From: Myrica gale
Lineage: Eukaryota > Streptophyta > Magnoliopsida > Fagales > Myricaceae
NCBI GenBank assembly: GCA_963930655.1
Contig: OZ005609.1
Span: 19,417,001 to 19,481,000 of the forward strand
Length of the DNA: 64,000 nucleotides
Reading direction: 5' to 3'
Every line of letters begins with the position of its first letter. The stretch's first letter is position 1. Below are positions 49,339-62,087 of this stretch, in pieces. The notes beneath the pieces are model-generated. The model was not told where the DNA came from, searched no databases, and saw nothing but the letters and a program-made list of their open reading frames with translations. Both the position numbers and the translations under genes were made by a program.

Positions 49339-50003
49339 ATTCCATAGCTTTATGAATATAATTAGTTAATTTGTTACAATATTGTTTAAGAGATCTTCAC
49401 TGGGAATAAATATGAGAATGAATGGAGTATTAAAGATCTTCTTTGGTAGCCCCTCTCCTTTCATTGTCTCTCTGGTTTGCACCAAATTAGGAAAAAATCA
49501 TTTTTGATTCTTAAGTTTTCCACAGGTTTCATAATAGGTTATTGTGTCTAATTTTAAACTAAAAATGTTACTTTTTGAGTTTAAAGGTGAGAACTTTATC
49601 CGGGGGAAACCGAAATTTTCGGTTTCAGAACTGGAACCCATTTTAGGGAAATTCTGGAACTGGAACCGAAAATTCCAGTAGAAATGCCAGAATTTTCTGG
49701 TTCCAGATTTTTTTAAAAAAATAATTAAATGTTGTTTTTAAAAAAATAAAAAATGTGACCTGGGTCAAAACTACTCAGGTCACATGAAAAGTCGAGACTC
49801 TTCCTCTTCGTCGAATTTTTGAAACGTCCCAGACTCCCCACCCAGCTCCTCCCAACCGCTTCTTGTCAGCGCCCAATCCCCTCACTCAGTCCGCCCTCCG
49901 TCCATTGTCATCATTCGTCTGTCCCTCCTGAAATCTTCATCTCTCTCTCTCATGTAGGATTTCAGTTGAGTTTTGGACCTTTGGTGGCTGAATATCTCAC
50001 AAG

Positions 50004-50743
50004 TAGGGCTGAAAACCGTAAATGCGGTCCGGACCGCATTTCCGGTTGTCTTATATTTAAGGACCGGACCGGACCACTTATAAGTGGTCCGGTCCGGTTT
50101 TATAAAATGCGGTCCGGTCTGGACCACTTTTTTAAGTGGTCCAGACCGGATTTAATATTTTAAAAAAAAAAAATTTTTTTTGAAAATTTCGAACGGACGC
50201 ACACTGCGCAGTGCTACTCCGTTCTTTTGGCAGTAGCACACTGCGCATTGCTTGCTGTAGCCTGTACGTACCCCGTATTCTAGAGAGCCCTCTCTTTCGA
50301 GCACGAGAAACATGATAATTGCACATGCTAGCACAGTAGCAGTAGTTCACGGCTCACGCAGCCACTGTACACTATTACACTATAATATTATTGTCTCAGA
50401 AAGTACGAGGACTGGGAATAGTTCACGGCGTAAATAGATTCCTTGGATCCAGCTATTGGCCAGCAGGGAATATGGACATACTTTCATTTTTTCAAAACAG
50501 CGACACAATAGCACTGCGCAGTAGGCTATATATAAAAAATTAAAAAATTTTAAAAAGATATTAAATGCGGTCCGGTCCGGTCCGGACCGCATTTAATAAA
50601 AGTATGACCCGGACCGGACCGGATAAATCCGGTCCTTCAATCCGGTCCGGACCGCTTTTAAAAAATTAAAACCGGACCGGACCGCAAATTCGGTCCGGTT
50701 TTCCGGTCCGGTCCGGTCTGCGGTCCGGTTTTGTTCAGCCCTA
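50004..50743. mobile_element. GGTCCGG-rich hAT element, 740 bp, with 8 bp duplication CTCACAAG
   Basis: CTCACAAG flanks it exactly at 49,996-50,003 and 50,744-50,751. The ends are TAGGGCTGAAAACCG and the inverse TAGGGCTGAACAAAACCG. Both subterminal regions are packed with GGTCCGGACC-type palindromes. The interior (50,170-50,520) is unrelated and non-coding. The 8 bp duplication and TAGGGCTG ends identify a non-autonomous hAT. Confidence 0.93.
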
Positions 50744-50955
50744 CTCACAAGAAGTTGGTTTGTTAATTTTATCTTTGTAAATATTGGATTTTTTCGTTAA
50801 ATTATTTTAGGGTTTGTTAATTTGATTTAGGGATTTTAACTTGCTTAAAGGTTTAAGTCTGTTCATGTAATTTTTCATAAATCTCAATCTCATACCATGG
50901 AGATAGATTATAATTGCAATTAGCTACTGCTATATCCAAAGATGATTATGAACAG

Positions 50956-51836
50956 ATTATGATTACAATTGGCTTTTTATGTTTTTTATGCTTTGAAATT
51001 TCAAGCCTTTATCGACATGATCTATCCACAAACCCCTGTGTTTGATGAGAATCCGAGCAAGGTTTCAAATGAGCTAGTTCAAGTTCCCGTAGAGCCGGTT
51101 ACGAGAGAACGAGACAAGAAGTTCAAGGATGGAATCGACGAACTCATTCAAGAGATATGGGCTCAAGCAAAGTCATTGAGGCCCATTAAAGATGATCCAC
51201 ATTCTAGAAGGATCCGATCAAGAGTTATTTTTGGGTCTATTCTAGAAGAATCATATTGCATGGCTATTCTAAGGGCCAAATCCTTTCCTTTCATGGTCTT
51301 TTGATTATTTCCTAATTTTTAGGAATAATTTATTTGAATTTGAATTTGAATTCAAATCAAATGATAGTTTATCCATTTTCCTAACTTTTAGGAATATTTG
51401 ATTTGAATTTGAATTCAAATCAAATACTAGTTTATCCCTTTTACTTAGCCGAATTTTTAGGAGAATTTAATTTCTTTCAAATTTGAATTAGTTTCCCTTT
51501 TTAGTTAGAATCCTATTCTTGGAGGGATGTTCCAAGTATATTTAAAGGGCCTTTGGGCATGTAGAATAGACACACAACTTGGAGATTGATTAAGGAAATT
51601 GTGAAAGTTATTCTCTTTGGTTCTTTGAAGAACTTCTCGAACTTATCGGAATTTCCCGTGGCGTTCATCCAGACTTATCAAAAGGATTTCCATCACCGTT
51701 TGTGGCGTCCTCATTATACCGAGGTTCTTGCTTTTCTTAAGCAACGGGTCGAGGTTCCACTCGAATCCATTCTAGAAACGATCTTGGGTTCCCTATAGTT
51801 GTTGGGTCTCGTTACGGAATAACGGGGTTCACATCA
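50956..51836 (+). mobile_element. Gypsy retrotransposon 3' remnant (end of pol plus LTR)
   Basis: A frame at 51,010-51,303 reads PVTRERDKKFKDGIDELIQE then IWAQAKSLRPI, the C-terminal tail typical of plant Gypsy polyproteins. LTR-like sequence follows, with a 60 bp tandem duplication (51,310-51,374 and 51,379-51,437, each with GAATTTGAATTCAAATCAAA). The block ends near GGGTTCACATCA. The rest of the element is absent. Confidence 0.6.
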
Positions 51837-53084
51837 GTGTTTCTGATGCTTTCAAATGAATGAGAGGGTCTAGAGCTACTGGATAGTGTAATGTGTATAT
51901 TTTTTTTCTTTTTTTTTGGGAAGTGTAATCTATATTTGCTTGTTGCCTTGTCATAGTGTAATTTGTATGCTTTTTTAAATTATCTCGTGTTTAAGATTAT
52001 AATTTTATTAGCTGAAGAGGTTGTTTACTTGAAAAGGTGTTTACTTTGTGTTTTTTATTTGATTATCTCATCTTGTTATTGTACCTCTCTCTTCATTTTA
52101 GTGGTTTTCAGACAGAATGAATGTATGGAATGATTGGATACAATCTGTATTTTTTTCCTTTGTTGATAGAATGATATATTGATATGGTTAAAAATAGTAT
52201 TATGAAAATAAAACTACATAACAAGGAAAAAAAACCCATTTTCTAGTTTTGGGCCAAAGTAAAATCTGGCCCTTAGGCCCAGTAATGGAACCAGAATTTT
52301 TGGATTTCGTTTCCGGAAATTTCGGTTCATTTCGGAATGGAACTAGAATGAAATTTTGGGTTTCGGTGAGTACCGGTTCATTCTGGAGTGTTTTATCATT
52401 TTCATAATAAGTCTTTTAGTTTAAAAGCTAAAAATTTTAATTCTCAAGTTTTGGGTTTATAAAAAAAATTCTCCTTGTCAACTCTCCGTTCAACCCTTTA
52501 ATGACAAAAGATCCATCTCAGCAAAAATTCAACTTAGTTGTCCATGTGACGCTCCCACTTGTTTGATAAGTGCAAAGTGGGAATGATGAGCTTAAGTTGG
52601 GCAGGTTGGAACAACAGCGTTTTGAGAAACATGTGTGGACAATGGGTGACGTGACGTCAAATTTGGCCAATATATATTATTGGATAGGTGGGAGTGTCTC
52701 ATGGGTGACTGACTTGGATTTCTGCTAAGTTAGAACAGTTGTTGAATTTGGCTCGAGGGCTTTTTTATTTTAAAACCCTTAAAACATTGTAAAGGACGAA
52801 AACTAATTTTTTCTAACTGAATATAATCAAGAAGCATGGATCGTCGATGTCAAAATAATTAATAGCTAGCTAATTCAGTAGGCACCTACAAATGGCAGAA
52901 GGTGATCGAGGTTCTAATACTATTATATATTACATATGAACGAGAGCAAAAAATCCTCACAAATAAAATATACAAATCGATGTTCTCTATTTTATCCGAT
53001 GTATGTAATTGCCTTTCGTAAGGCAATAAGGTTTAAATCTTAGCATCTGCTAAGATCAAATTGTTTACTTCGGTTCTTCTTAAT

Positions 53085-53730
53085 TTACCATTTCCTTTTA
53101 AGGATTGAAATTCTCTCTAATTTATTGTCAGAATTGGATGCTCCAATTTATAGAGAGATATGATATAAAAGGAATTTAATGTTGTAGGATTTACATCGGT
53201 GTTGAATATTGTAGGGCTCATACATGTCTATCTCTATTTGAATAGGACCATTCAATTCTGCATGAGTCTAATTCTCTTTAATTGACTACTGAATTAAATG
53301 ATTCAATTTATAGAGAGATGTAACACGTGGGTTTTACAATATTCAATGTTGCTTGTATTTATTATGAACATTGTAAGCTCTACAACTTTCAATTAATGAT
53401 GTGTTTTTCTCTTTACGAATTAGACCATCCAATTCGAGAAGTAAATTGGAGAGGATGGCCCATGAGAATGTGTGTCTCTCTCTCTAAATACGACTATCTA
53501 ATGTGGACAACAAATTAGAGAGTACCATAATCCAATTCTTTCCAATTTATTGTCCGAATTGGATGATCTAATGTAGAGATAGATAGAGATAGCATGCATT
53601 GAATGTTGTAGGGTCACCACTGCGTGGTTATTAATTCCAATATCATTGAATATTATAGGGTATACATACAATATTTATCTCTCACTTAATTGGATCATTC
53701 AATTCAGAAAACAATTGGAGAGCATATGCA
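53085..53730. repeat. Array of alternately inverted short repeats
   Basis: At least six blocks of the type CTCTCTAATTTATTGTCAGA and its inverse (TAAATTGGAGAGGATGGCC) alternate with TTGAATATTGTAGGGNN and TATAGAGAGAT. Spacing is about 100-130 bases. Neighbouring blocks point in opposite directions, so the array can form several hairpins. Non-coding. Confidence 0.7.
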
Positions 53731-53798
53731 TTCCTTATATGAAGTGTAGTGTAAGAGAGGCAGCGCGACATGAGGATGTGTTGCAGTGAATAATTATA

Positions 53799-54705
53799 TG
53801 CTAGATACACCTTTTCATCTCTAAACTATAGGTTCATTGACACTTTGCACTTAAAGTATCAACTTTGAGACATTACGCCCTTGAACTACCGATTACTCAC
53901 ACTTTGCAACTACATATATGATTTTCATTAAATTAAACACAAACTTGAAAAAAAAAATGAAAGCTTAATTAATCAACTAGTCCTTGTTGTTTGACTCTTT
54001 CTCAATTTGGTCTTTCAGTTTTATTTCTTTTCCTGTGAGTCCCTAAGGTTAAGTACTTGTGCCAAAACGGTGCTTTCGTCCAATCTCAATATTACGACTC
54101 ACGAAATATGTCTACATGGCTAACGGAATATACATTACAATTAATTATTAGTCGACATCTAGATTTGCTCAACCCATGTCACTTAATAGTGACACATTTT
54201 TCGTTAGCGAAATATGCCTATGTGCCTTGTTTGTGGTTCGTGTTTGGACGTAAGAAACTTATTTGGACAAGTAGTTAACCTTAGGGGCTCTAAGGGAAAG
54301 AATGAAAACTGAAAGCCCAAATTGGGATAGAGTTAAACCACTTAGCTTAATAGATTAATTAAACCAAAAATGAGCCACATGCATTGTATGTATTGTCTTT
54401 AGACGTAAAAGGACGAAATTACCTTCTTTTGTTTTTAGGTTATGTGATTTTTTCCCTTTTTTCCTTACTTTTAGAGTTTTCTTTGTCCAAATGGGTTAAT
54501 TCTGAAAATTTTACGTCTAAAAAGGGCATCTACAACACTTACAAAATAATTTTTGTCCAATTTTGTGTTTATTTAATGAACATTATACATGAAGGGTGCA
54601 AAAAGTCAGTAGTTGATAGTGCAATGTATCAAAGTTAGTATTCGAGGGTCGAGGGTTCAAAGTATCAATAACTTCATAGTTCAGGGTGAAAAATGTATTT
54701 ACCCA
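53799..54705. mobile_element. Mutator-like non-autonomous element, 907 bp, with 9 bp target-site duplication
   Basis: ATAATTATA occurs at 53,790-53,798 and 54,706-54,714. Arms of about 130 bp are inverted copies: ACACTTTGCACTTAAAGTAT on the left, and on the right the inverse of CAAAGTATCAATAACTTC. The interior is unrelated and has no transposase. Confidence 0.88.
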
Positions 54706-54714
54706 ATAATTATA

Positions 54715-55097
54715 TAGGTGTTTTGATCACAGAAGAAAACATCATCATCTGCAAATGTTGCATATCGAGTTGAAAATATAATCAAGAAACTCTAGCACAT
54801 ACCTATTAGTTATGATCATTTAGTGCAGGCATCTATAATTAAGAAACACTAAACCCTATTGTGTATTTGAACCAACTAACTCATAGTTTATTCCTTCTCC
54901 CTTTTAAAGCAGAGTGAAAATATTAATGGAATTAGAGAGCACGCCCCTACTGCCTGAGAGGATCGGACCACAAGTATCTTGTGAATCAACATGAAATCTA
55001 CCAAGTTGGAGGGTAGACTAGCTAGTGTATTACCCTCTTTCCTCCAAACAATTATGAACAAAAAAATGACAAAAAACGAGTGCAAACGTACAATATC
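54715..55097. other. Intergenic DNA, nothing recognised
   Basis: Contains one 77-codon open frame on the minus strand without similarity to a known family. It ends in the left copy of the LINE target-site duplication. Confidence 0.5.
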
Positions 55098-55115
55098 ACA
55101 AAGCTCCCCATTTTG

Positions 55116-58100
55116 ATACAATTATTTCATGAAAGATTAATAGGATTGCATGTAAGACTTCATGATTCAGGTTTGGTATAGGATTGCTGCAATCATGAAT
55201 GATGTGTGGTGTTCTTCTCTATCTGAGCTTTTCGATTCCAACAACATGATTTGTTCCAGCTTTTTTTAGTTAAATTTTGTTTGTTAGCTGATTATCCCAA
55301 TGAGATTTTTCATAGTTTTAGCGTTAAAGCCAAGGATTTTCAGGTGTCGATAAATAGTAGTGGTGCTATTAAGATATTGGTATAGAGTAGAAAGTCTCTC
55401 AGTTCGATTTTCTTAGAGAGATACAGGGCAGTGTGGATGGTCAACTTCGTCGGAAAGCTTCTAGCGGCTGCTGGTGATCAAGCCTTTGTTTCAAAGTTCA
55501 ATGAAGGTTCTCAAGCATTCTTGGCTCAGAGGTGAGCCAACAAGTCAGGGAGATACGTCGCTTTCGCTAAATATGGGGAGGGTCACTGGAAAGGCATGAT
55601 AATGATTCCGAAAGGAAAAAAAAGGACTGGGTGGAAATCATTGGCTACGTGTTTCGAGGAGGTGGTCGATCACCTTTGAAAACTCAAAAGTGGAAAGTTT
55701 TTTGCTGGAGGCGCGGGGCAGAGGAAGGGGTTAATGTACGTAGATGCGGTGAAGACAAGTCCTTTGCCGGTGGTTTCTAGCCATCAAGTTTCAATTATTG
55801 GGAGTGACGCTTCAACTGGCAGAGGGAAAATGATTTTGTGTACAAAGAAGATGGATATGCATGCACTCCGGGCAACTAATTTCACTATTCCTAAAAAGAT
55901 GCCATTTAATGAGGAGGTCGATGATTGTGTCTGCCCGATGCAAGTTTGTGATAGGCCGATGGCCTTCAAGAGGATTTGGATAGTCTCTTTTGGTCTATAG
56001 GTGAAAAGGGGAGGAGGTGTGGGCTTTAAGTGTTTGGATTGTAATGGATAGAGTAGTAAATTGGCCTAATCAGGTGGGTCTATCTTATTGGCAAGCTCAG
56101 GTGGGCTTGAATATTTAAACCTGGGAAGCTGAATGGGTTTAATTTGATAGCAAGGGAAGGGTTGTCGAGGCTTGGGCCTGGCATCTTAAAATAGGGGTCG
56201 GTAAAATGAATTTTAAAGGAGGATAAGGCTGGGCTGGCCGATAGGTCGAGTGGGTAGGGTTTGGTTGGTTCACCCTACCTAGATGGCTTGGATCGCCAAG
56301 TCATAAACAATGTCGACATTGTCAACGAGCTTATCGTGGGCTTCCTGTTCTCCCAACCGACAAGGAATCCTTGCTTCCAGGCTTTCGAGGTGGGGTCGAC
56401 CTCGTCTGGGGTAGCAGTTGATATGGTCGATGTTTTGCCAGTCCAGCTTCGGTGTCTTCCCGTAACCATCTATTGGTTCTAATGGGGTGTCCAATCCTTG
56501 CGGAAGTGGATGCGGTAGTCCCGTGTCCTCAATCTATGAGGTGGCGCCATCATAGGTGGTTGGGAAGCTATCGGAAGAGAATAGGTCTACTTGGGTGGAG
56601 GAGCTGAATGTGCGGATGGCGTTGTCTGATGGCTCTCAGGTGATTGACGAAGGGTTAAAGGTATGGATCTCTGTGAATCGGTGGAGGTGGGTTTGGAGGG
56701 TGCTGGTTGTTTTTCTTCACCCATTCACTTTGCCTCCCCGAATTCCTGCCAAGACAGGGCCGTGATTTCAAGGGAAGTTCTTGAAGGTCATGATGTGTTT
56801 GTTCAAGTTGAGGGAGCTAGTGCGAGACCAGAAGAGTAGTGTAGAAGGGAGGGAATTGGTGTGTGTTGAGATCGATGATTTTTTGGGTTGGTGATGGAAT
56901 CTTTGGCGGTTTCTGTTCCTGATGGAGGTAAGGAGGATTGTTCATCTAAGTATGAAACTTCAAATTGGGTGTTGGGCATGGTATCTTCCTTTAGACACAT
57001 GGTTGGTCTCTGTTGTGAGGGTCATGACAAAGAGTTGATGGCTTTCTTTGTTGCCCTGGAGAAGTAAAGGGAGCGGAATGGTACCAAGACGCCAAGTAGG
57101 TCGGGTGACAAGTTTTTGAGAGAATTGAAGGGGCTAAAGTCCTTTGTCAATTACGATGGAAAAATTTATGTATCTAGGAAAAGTAGAAAGGATGGGAAGG
57201 AATTGTTAAAAATCAAATTAAGACTAAAATTTTAAGTTGGAATGTTAGAGGGTTGAATGACAGATTGAAACGTAATGGAGTGAGAAATTTGTTGAGGAGG
57301 TGGAAGCCAATCTTAGTGTGTCTTCAAGAGATTAAGGTGCAGTAGTGACTAAGACCATGATTAGAAATTTGGGGGGGGGGGAGTCTCATGTGGGTTGGTG
57401 TAGTTTAGTAGCAGATGGAGCTTCATAAGGTATTTTAATCTTATGGGACTTGAGGGCTCTATAGATGGTGGACTCGTGTGTGAGTTATTTTTCTATTTCG
57501 GTGATCTTAAAGAATGTCAAGGATTAGATTAATTGGTTTTTAGGTGTATGGCCCTAATGACGGTAGTAGAAGGAGATTTTTGTGGGAGAATCTGGCAAGT
57601 GTTTGTGCTTGGTGGAATGTGTATCGACGTAGATTACAATGTTATTTGTTTCCTAAGTGAACGCTCGGGATCTTGAGGGTTTGAGAGTGCTATGGTGGAG
57701 TTCTTAGTTGATAACTATTTGTTGGATATGCCGTTATTGTGAGGCTTATTCACTTGGTCTAATTATAAATCCTTGCAGTCTTGGTCCAGGATAGACTGCT
57801 TCCTTATCAGTTCCTGCTGGGAATCCTTGTTCCCCGAGGTATCCCAGAAGAAGCTTCCATGTTTGGAAGTGGGAAGAAGTCATTCCGTTTCGAGAATATG
57901 TGGCTTAAGGAAGATGAGTTTGTGGATAAAGTGAGGGAGTGGTGGAGATCCTATGCTTTTCTGGTCGCCGAGTTTTGTACTTGACTCAAAGTTTAAAGCC
58001 TTGAAGAAGGATATCAAATTGTGGAACCAGAAGATCTTTGGGGATCTAAATTTTAGAAAATCCTCATTGTTGGGTGAATTATCTACGCTGGATGGATTGA

Positions 58101-60477
58101 ATGTGGAGTAAAGCCTTGATGAAGAGGGAAAATAGAGGAAAATGATGGTGACTAGGGAGCTGAATAGAGGAAAATGATTCTAGGGCTCTCTAGCTTAAAA
58201 AGGTAGATAGAGGAAAATGATGGTGACTAGGGAGCTTAATTCTATATATTACTTGACGGTAGAGGGAGAAATGGTGAAGGACCATGCGTGTATCTCGGAA
58301 GAGATTATTAGCTTCTATAGCTCTTTGTATAAGGAGCCTTTCTCTTAGAAACTCCTTTTGGATGATCTGACATTTGACTCTATCTCTAGGGAAGATGCAG
58401 AATGGTTAGAAAAGCCTTTTAATGAGGATGAAGTGACTGGTGTAGTTCGAAGTCTAAATGGGGATAAGTCACCGAGCTCGAATGACTTCTCTTTAGCCTT
58501 CTTCCAATTTTGTTGAGAGGTGGTCAAGGGAGATATTCGATCTATGTTCAACAAGTTTTCTCGGCAGGGAAGATTCGTTAGAAGTATAAACGCCACTTTA
58601 ATTACTCTTATCCCTAAAAATTCAAGTGCAGTTGAGCTGAAGGATTTCTATCTTATCAGTCTCGTGGGTGAGGTTCACAAAATTCTTGTGAAAGTGTTGG
58701 CTAACAAATTTAAGTTGGTTCTGGATAAGATCATTTCACCATCTCATAATGCTTTCGTGAAAGGTAGACATATTTTAGATCGGTGCTGATTGCTAGTGAG
58801 TGCATCGACTCAAGGTTGAGATCTAATATGTCAGGAATGTTATGCAAATTGGATATTCATAAAACCTATGAGCATGTCAACTAGAGTTTTCTCTTGTACC
58901 TCTTAAGGAGCTGTGGATTTTGGGATAAGTGGTGTAGGTGGATTGAGTTTTGCATATCCACGGAAAAATGTTTGGTGATTGTGAATAGCTCCCCTAAAGA
59001 CCTTTTTGGTGGTTCCCACAGTTTGCGCCAAAGTGATCCTCTTTCACCTTTTTTATTTGTGCTTGTTATGGAAGCATTCAACAATACGATGAAAGAGTTG
59101 GTTGTAAGTGGTTCCATAGCTAGGTTTGAGATATAAGGTGGTGGAAGAGGTGGGGTGAGTATTTCACACCTTCTATTTGCTGATGGCGCTCTTATTTTGT
59201 GCAGAGTAGATGAGAGTCATTTTCGTAATCTTCAATGCTTACTCCTTTGTTTTGAGATAGTGTCGGGGTTAAAAATCAATCTCTCAAACACTGAAGCCAT
59301 TTATGTTGGTTGTGTTAGCAATGTTCAGGAGTTGACAGTTATTCTGGAGTGTAGAGTTTCCTCATTGCACTTACCTTGGGCTTTCATTAGGTGCTCGTTT
59401 TAAAAGTATTCACATTTGGGATGATGTTATCGAGATAACTAATAGAAGGTTGGCGGGTTGAAAGCGCAGTTACCTTTTGAAGTGTTGGTAGACTCAACTT
59501 AGTTGAGTATACACTCTCTAGTCTCCTAACTTATTTTTTTCTCTTTTCCCAATCCCTATTGCAGTGGCCAATTAATTGGAACATAGACAATGAAATTTTT
59601 TGTGGGGAAGAGACCAGAATGAGCATAAGTTTCACCTTCTTAATTAGGCTAAGGTTTGTTCTCCTTTCAGAATTGGTGGGTTGGGTTTAAGGCGGCTCCC
59701 TTTGTTCAATAAAGCTATATTAGGGAAATGGCTATGACACTTTTCCTTAGAGAGAGACAACTTGTGTTGAATTGTCATTAGGGAGAAATATGACAGTGGT
59801 GAGTGGCTGGAGAACCAATGAGTTCCATGGCTCTTATGATGTGAGTCTGTGGAAGCATATTAACTATGGTTAAACTTTTTTCAGTGAGAACATTCGTTTT
59901 GTGGTGGGTTGTGGTCTCAGAGTCCGGTTCTGACATGACCTTTATTGTGGTGAGAGAACTTTGAAGCTTACTTTCCCTCTTTGATTCTCCCTTGCTCGGT
60001 GCAAAGATGCGATGGTGGCAGATTGTTTAGAGGGAGATACCCGCTTTGGTGCTTGAAATGTTTAGTTTGTCAAGACCACTAATGACTGGGAGATGGAAGA
60101 CTTTTCAGCCTTCTTCTCTCTTCTTTACTCTATGATTTTAAGGAGAATGAATGATGATAAATTGCTTTGGTTGGGTACTAAGAATGACGTCTTCTAGGTC
60201 AAGTCGTTATATGGGCTCTAGTGAGACTTTCCCTTGGCGTCAGATTTGGAGGACCTTTGTCCCCTCAAAAGTTTCTTCTTCGTGTGGGAAGCTGTCCATC
60301 GGAAAGTTTTGACCATTGATAATTTAAGGAGGTTATGTTTGATAGATTGGTGCTGTCTTTGCACCAGATTTTCTTAGTTTCTTAGCTTGTTTGTTTTATG
60401 TGTCTCAATGTAGCCCTTTGGACTGTTACCCCTCTTTTTTATTAATAAAGTTTTCCTTACTTTCTTCCTAAAAAAAA
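55116..60477 (+). mobile_element. Essentially full-length L1-like LINE, 5.4 kb, inactive
   Basis: ACAAAGCTCCCCATTTTG (55,098-55,115) and ACAAAGCTCCACATTTTG (60,478-60,495) form an 18 bp target-site duplication with one mismatch. An ORF1-like region spans about 55,437-56,765. The APE endonuclease begins at about 57,227 (KILSWNVRGLNDRLKRNG, then CLQEIK). RT blocks follow: LITLIPKNSSAVELKDF and [11 protein letters not shown] (58,520-58,789), LRQSDPLSPFLFVL (about 59,022), and ISHLLFADGALIL (about 59,160), where the catalytic FADD is FADG. The zf-RVT part is at about 60,230-60,360. It ends with TTTTTATTAATAAAG and poly-A. Many stops and frameshifts. Confidence 0.93.
58345..59403 (+). pseudogene. 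LINE reverse transcriptase remnant
   Basis: Three open stretches in different frames (58,520-58,789; 58,894-59,136; 59,155-59,403) carry successive RT motifs. The polymerase active site FADD has become FADG, and at least three frame breaks separate the blocks, so no enzyme can be made. Confidence 0.88.
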
Positions 60478-60495
60478 ACAAAGCTCCACATTTTG

Positions 60496-62087
60496 GACTG
60501 AAAAAATTAATGAAAGGAAAGAGAGATTATGCCTAGACGAACATACGTACTTTCCTCCTTTTCCTTTGTGTGGTACAAAAAGTACAAAATTTAGCTCACA
60601 CTAACATACCCCTGAAATTGTAATGGAATGTAGAAGTTCTTCATCTCCTTATGTTTACACCTATGCTTCTATTTACATAATCAAAGCACAACCAGTGAAT
60701 CTAAAACCCCGCCCGCCTGTCAATTACGGTACCCATCTTTCTCGAAAATTAATTTTTTCTATTTGCCCGCAAAGGTGCTAGCTCAAAAGTTGAAATGATA
60801 GACTTGCTGAACTAATTGTATTTAGAAGTGGACGCGGATTCAATCTTACCGCCTCCGACCAAGTTTTTGACTTACAGTTTACGTCCACCATCCAAACCAG
60901 GGAAAATTTCTTAGGAAATGTGTATGAATAAAGCAAGAAAATTAGCATGGAATCCAATCGGTCTGGTCTGGCCATAAAATGATTATGCTCCATACAACTA
61001 TGCATGACAAATTGGGTTGAGTCTCCTCTTTGATCCTCATCCAAAATAGTGGCCAACTGAACAAAAAAGCGACTATTTTGAAGTTCCTTCTCAAACAGTA
61101 CAATTTTCCTAGTTGAGTCAGGCATATCTCTCGACAGAATGCAGATTTTTAATTCCATGCAGGTTTGTTTCAGTAACTTCTTACAAGCAAGCACTCCCCT
61201 AGCCGCTGCTTGCCCTCAAAAATTGACAGGAAGAACTCCAAGATTCAAAAACCCTGGTCCATGTGATAATTTTGATGAGGACAGCAAGTCACTTTCTGGT
61301 CATCTGGATGTTATGGTCTTTGATCTAGTTCCTGTTCCAGAAAATCCTACAGTTATTAGACCGAAAGATGATTTCAAGAAATGCAAAATGGATTTACTGT
61401 CCAGTTTCAGATCCACATCCCTTAAGAAGTGTTTCTCTTCTCCAACATGAAGGTTGACCTTTCCAGTTTTATTTTAGGCCCTTTCTGGTGTTTGGGGAGC
61501 AGAAAAGTTCTGGAAAGTGATCAAAAGCAACTGAATGATTCCTGTCTAAGAGCAACTTTTCTCTTAGGCTGGATAAGACATGCCTAATTAGAATCATGTG
61601 ATTTGAGTAGTTCAATAGCAGGAAACAAAATGTCGGAAGCACCATGCAATGCAGCCTGCACTCCCATTAACACACTCCTGTTCGAGATTCCTTTTCGCAT
61701 TCAAGGCTTAGCCATACTGAGGTCGGAGGTTAGAATAAAATTGTTTTACATAACTTTCCCTCTAAGATGTCCCATGTTTCATTCAATGAATGAGCATTTT
61801 TGGGACAGTTACATGATTATCAGAAGCTCCACAAAACACCCAAGGCAAAAGTCCAAGTAGTAACTATTCCACTAAAAGCCAGAAAAAAAACCTAGTCCTA
61901 ATGGAGAAAGGTGCAAGCTCTCGCAATCCAGTTGTTTCAAGCTGATTTTCGTCTCGCTCATCTTGTTCACCACAAAGGTGAGAGAATAGCAACCATTTCA
62001 GCTATTTCACTCTACTACTAGTAAATAACCTAACCAAATGTTGATAAGTTTTATATATCATTCCTGGGGAAACATTGATTGTTCTAA
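60496..62087. other. Intergenic DNA, with one unexplained open frame
   Basis: Mostly without recognisable elements. The plus-strand frame at 61,139-61,450 looks protein-like (see findings). The stretch next to the SUVR exon may include its last exon and 3' untranslated region, which I could not place. Confidence 0.4.

Larger units (their letters stand above)
49487..52826. mobile_element. Composite transposon block with diverged inverted outer ends
   Basis: The left edge TTAGGAAAAAATCATTTTTGA is weakly matched by the inverse of the right edge TTAGAAAAAATTAGTTTTCG. Inside lie degenerate GGAACC/GGTTTC-rich flanks (49,600-49,710 and 52,280-52,390), a hAT element and a Gypsy remnant. The outer boundaries are tentative. 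Confidence 0.4.

Noticed and set aside
61905..61985. Candidate last exon of the SUVR gene on the minus strand (frame with DERDENQLETTGLRELAP)
   Set aside because: An AG acceptor and a compatible phase exist, but the peptide does not resemble known SUVR tails and the junction cannot be supported.
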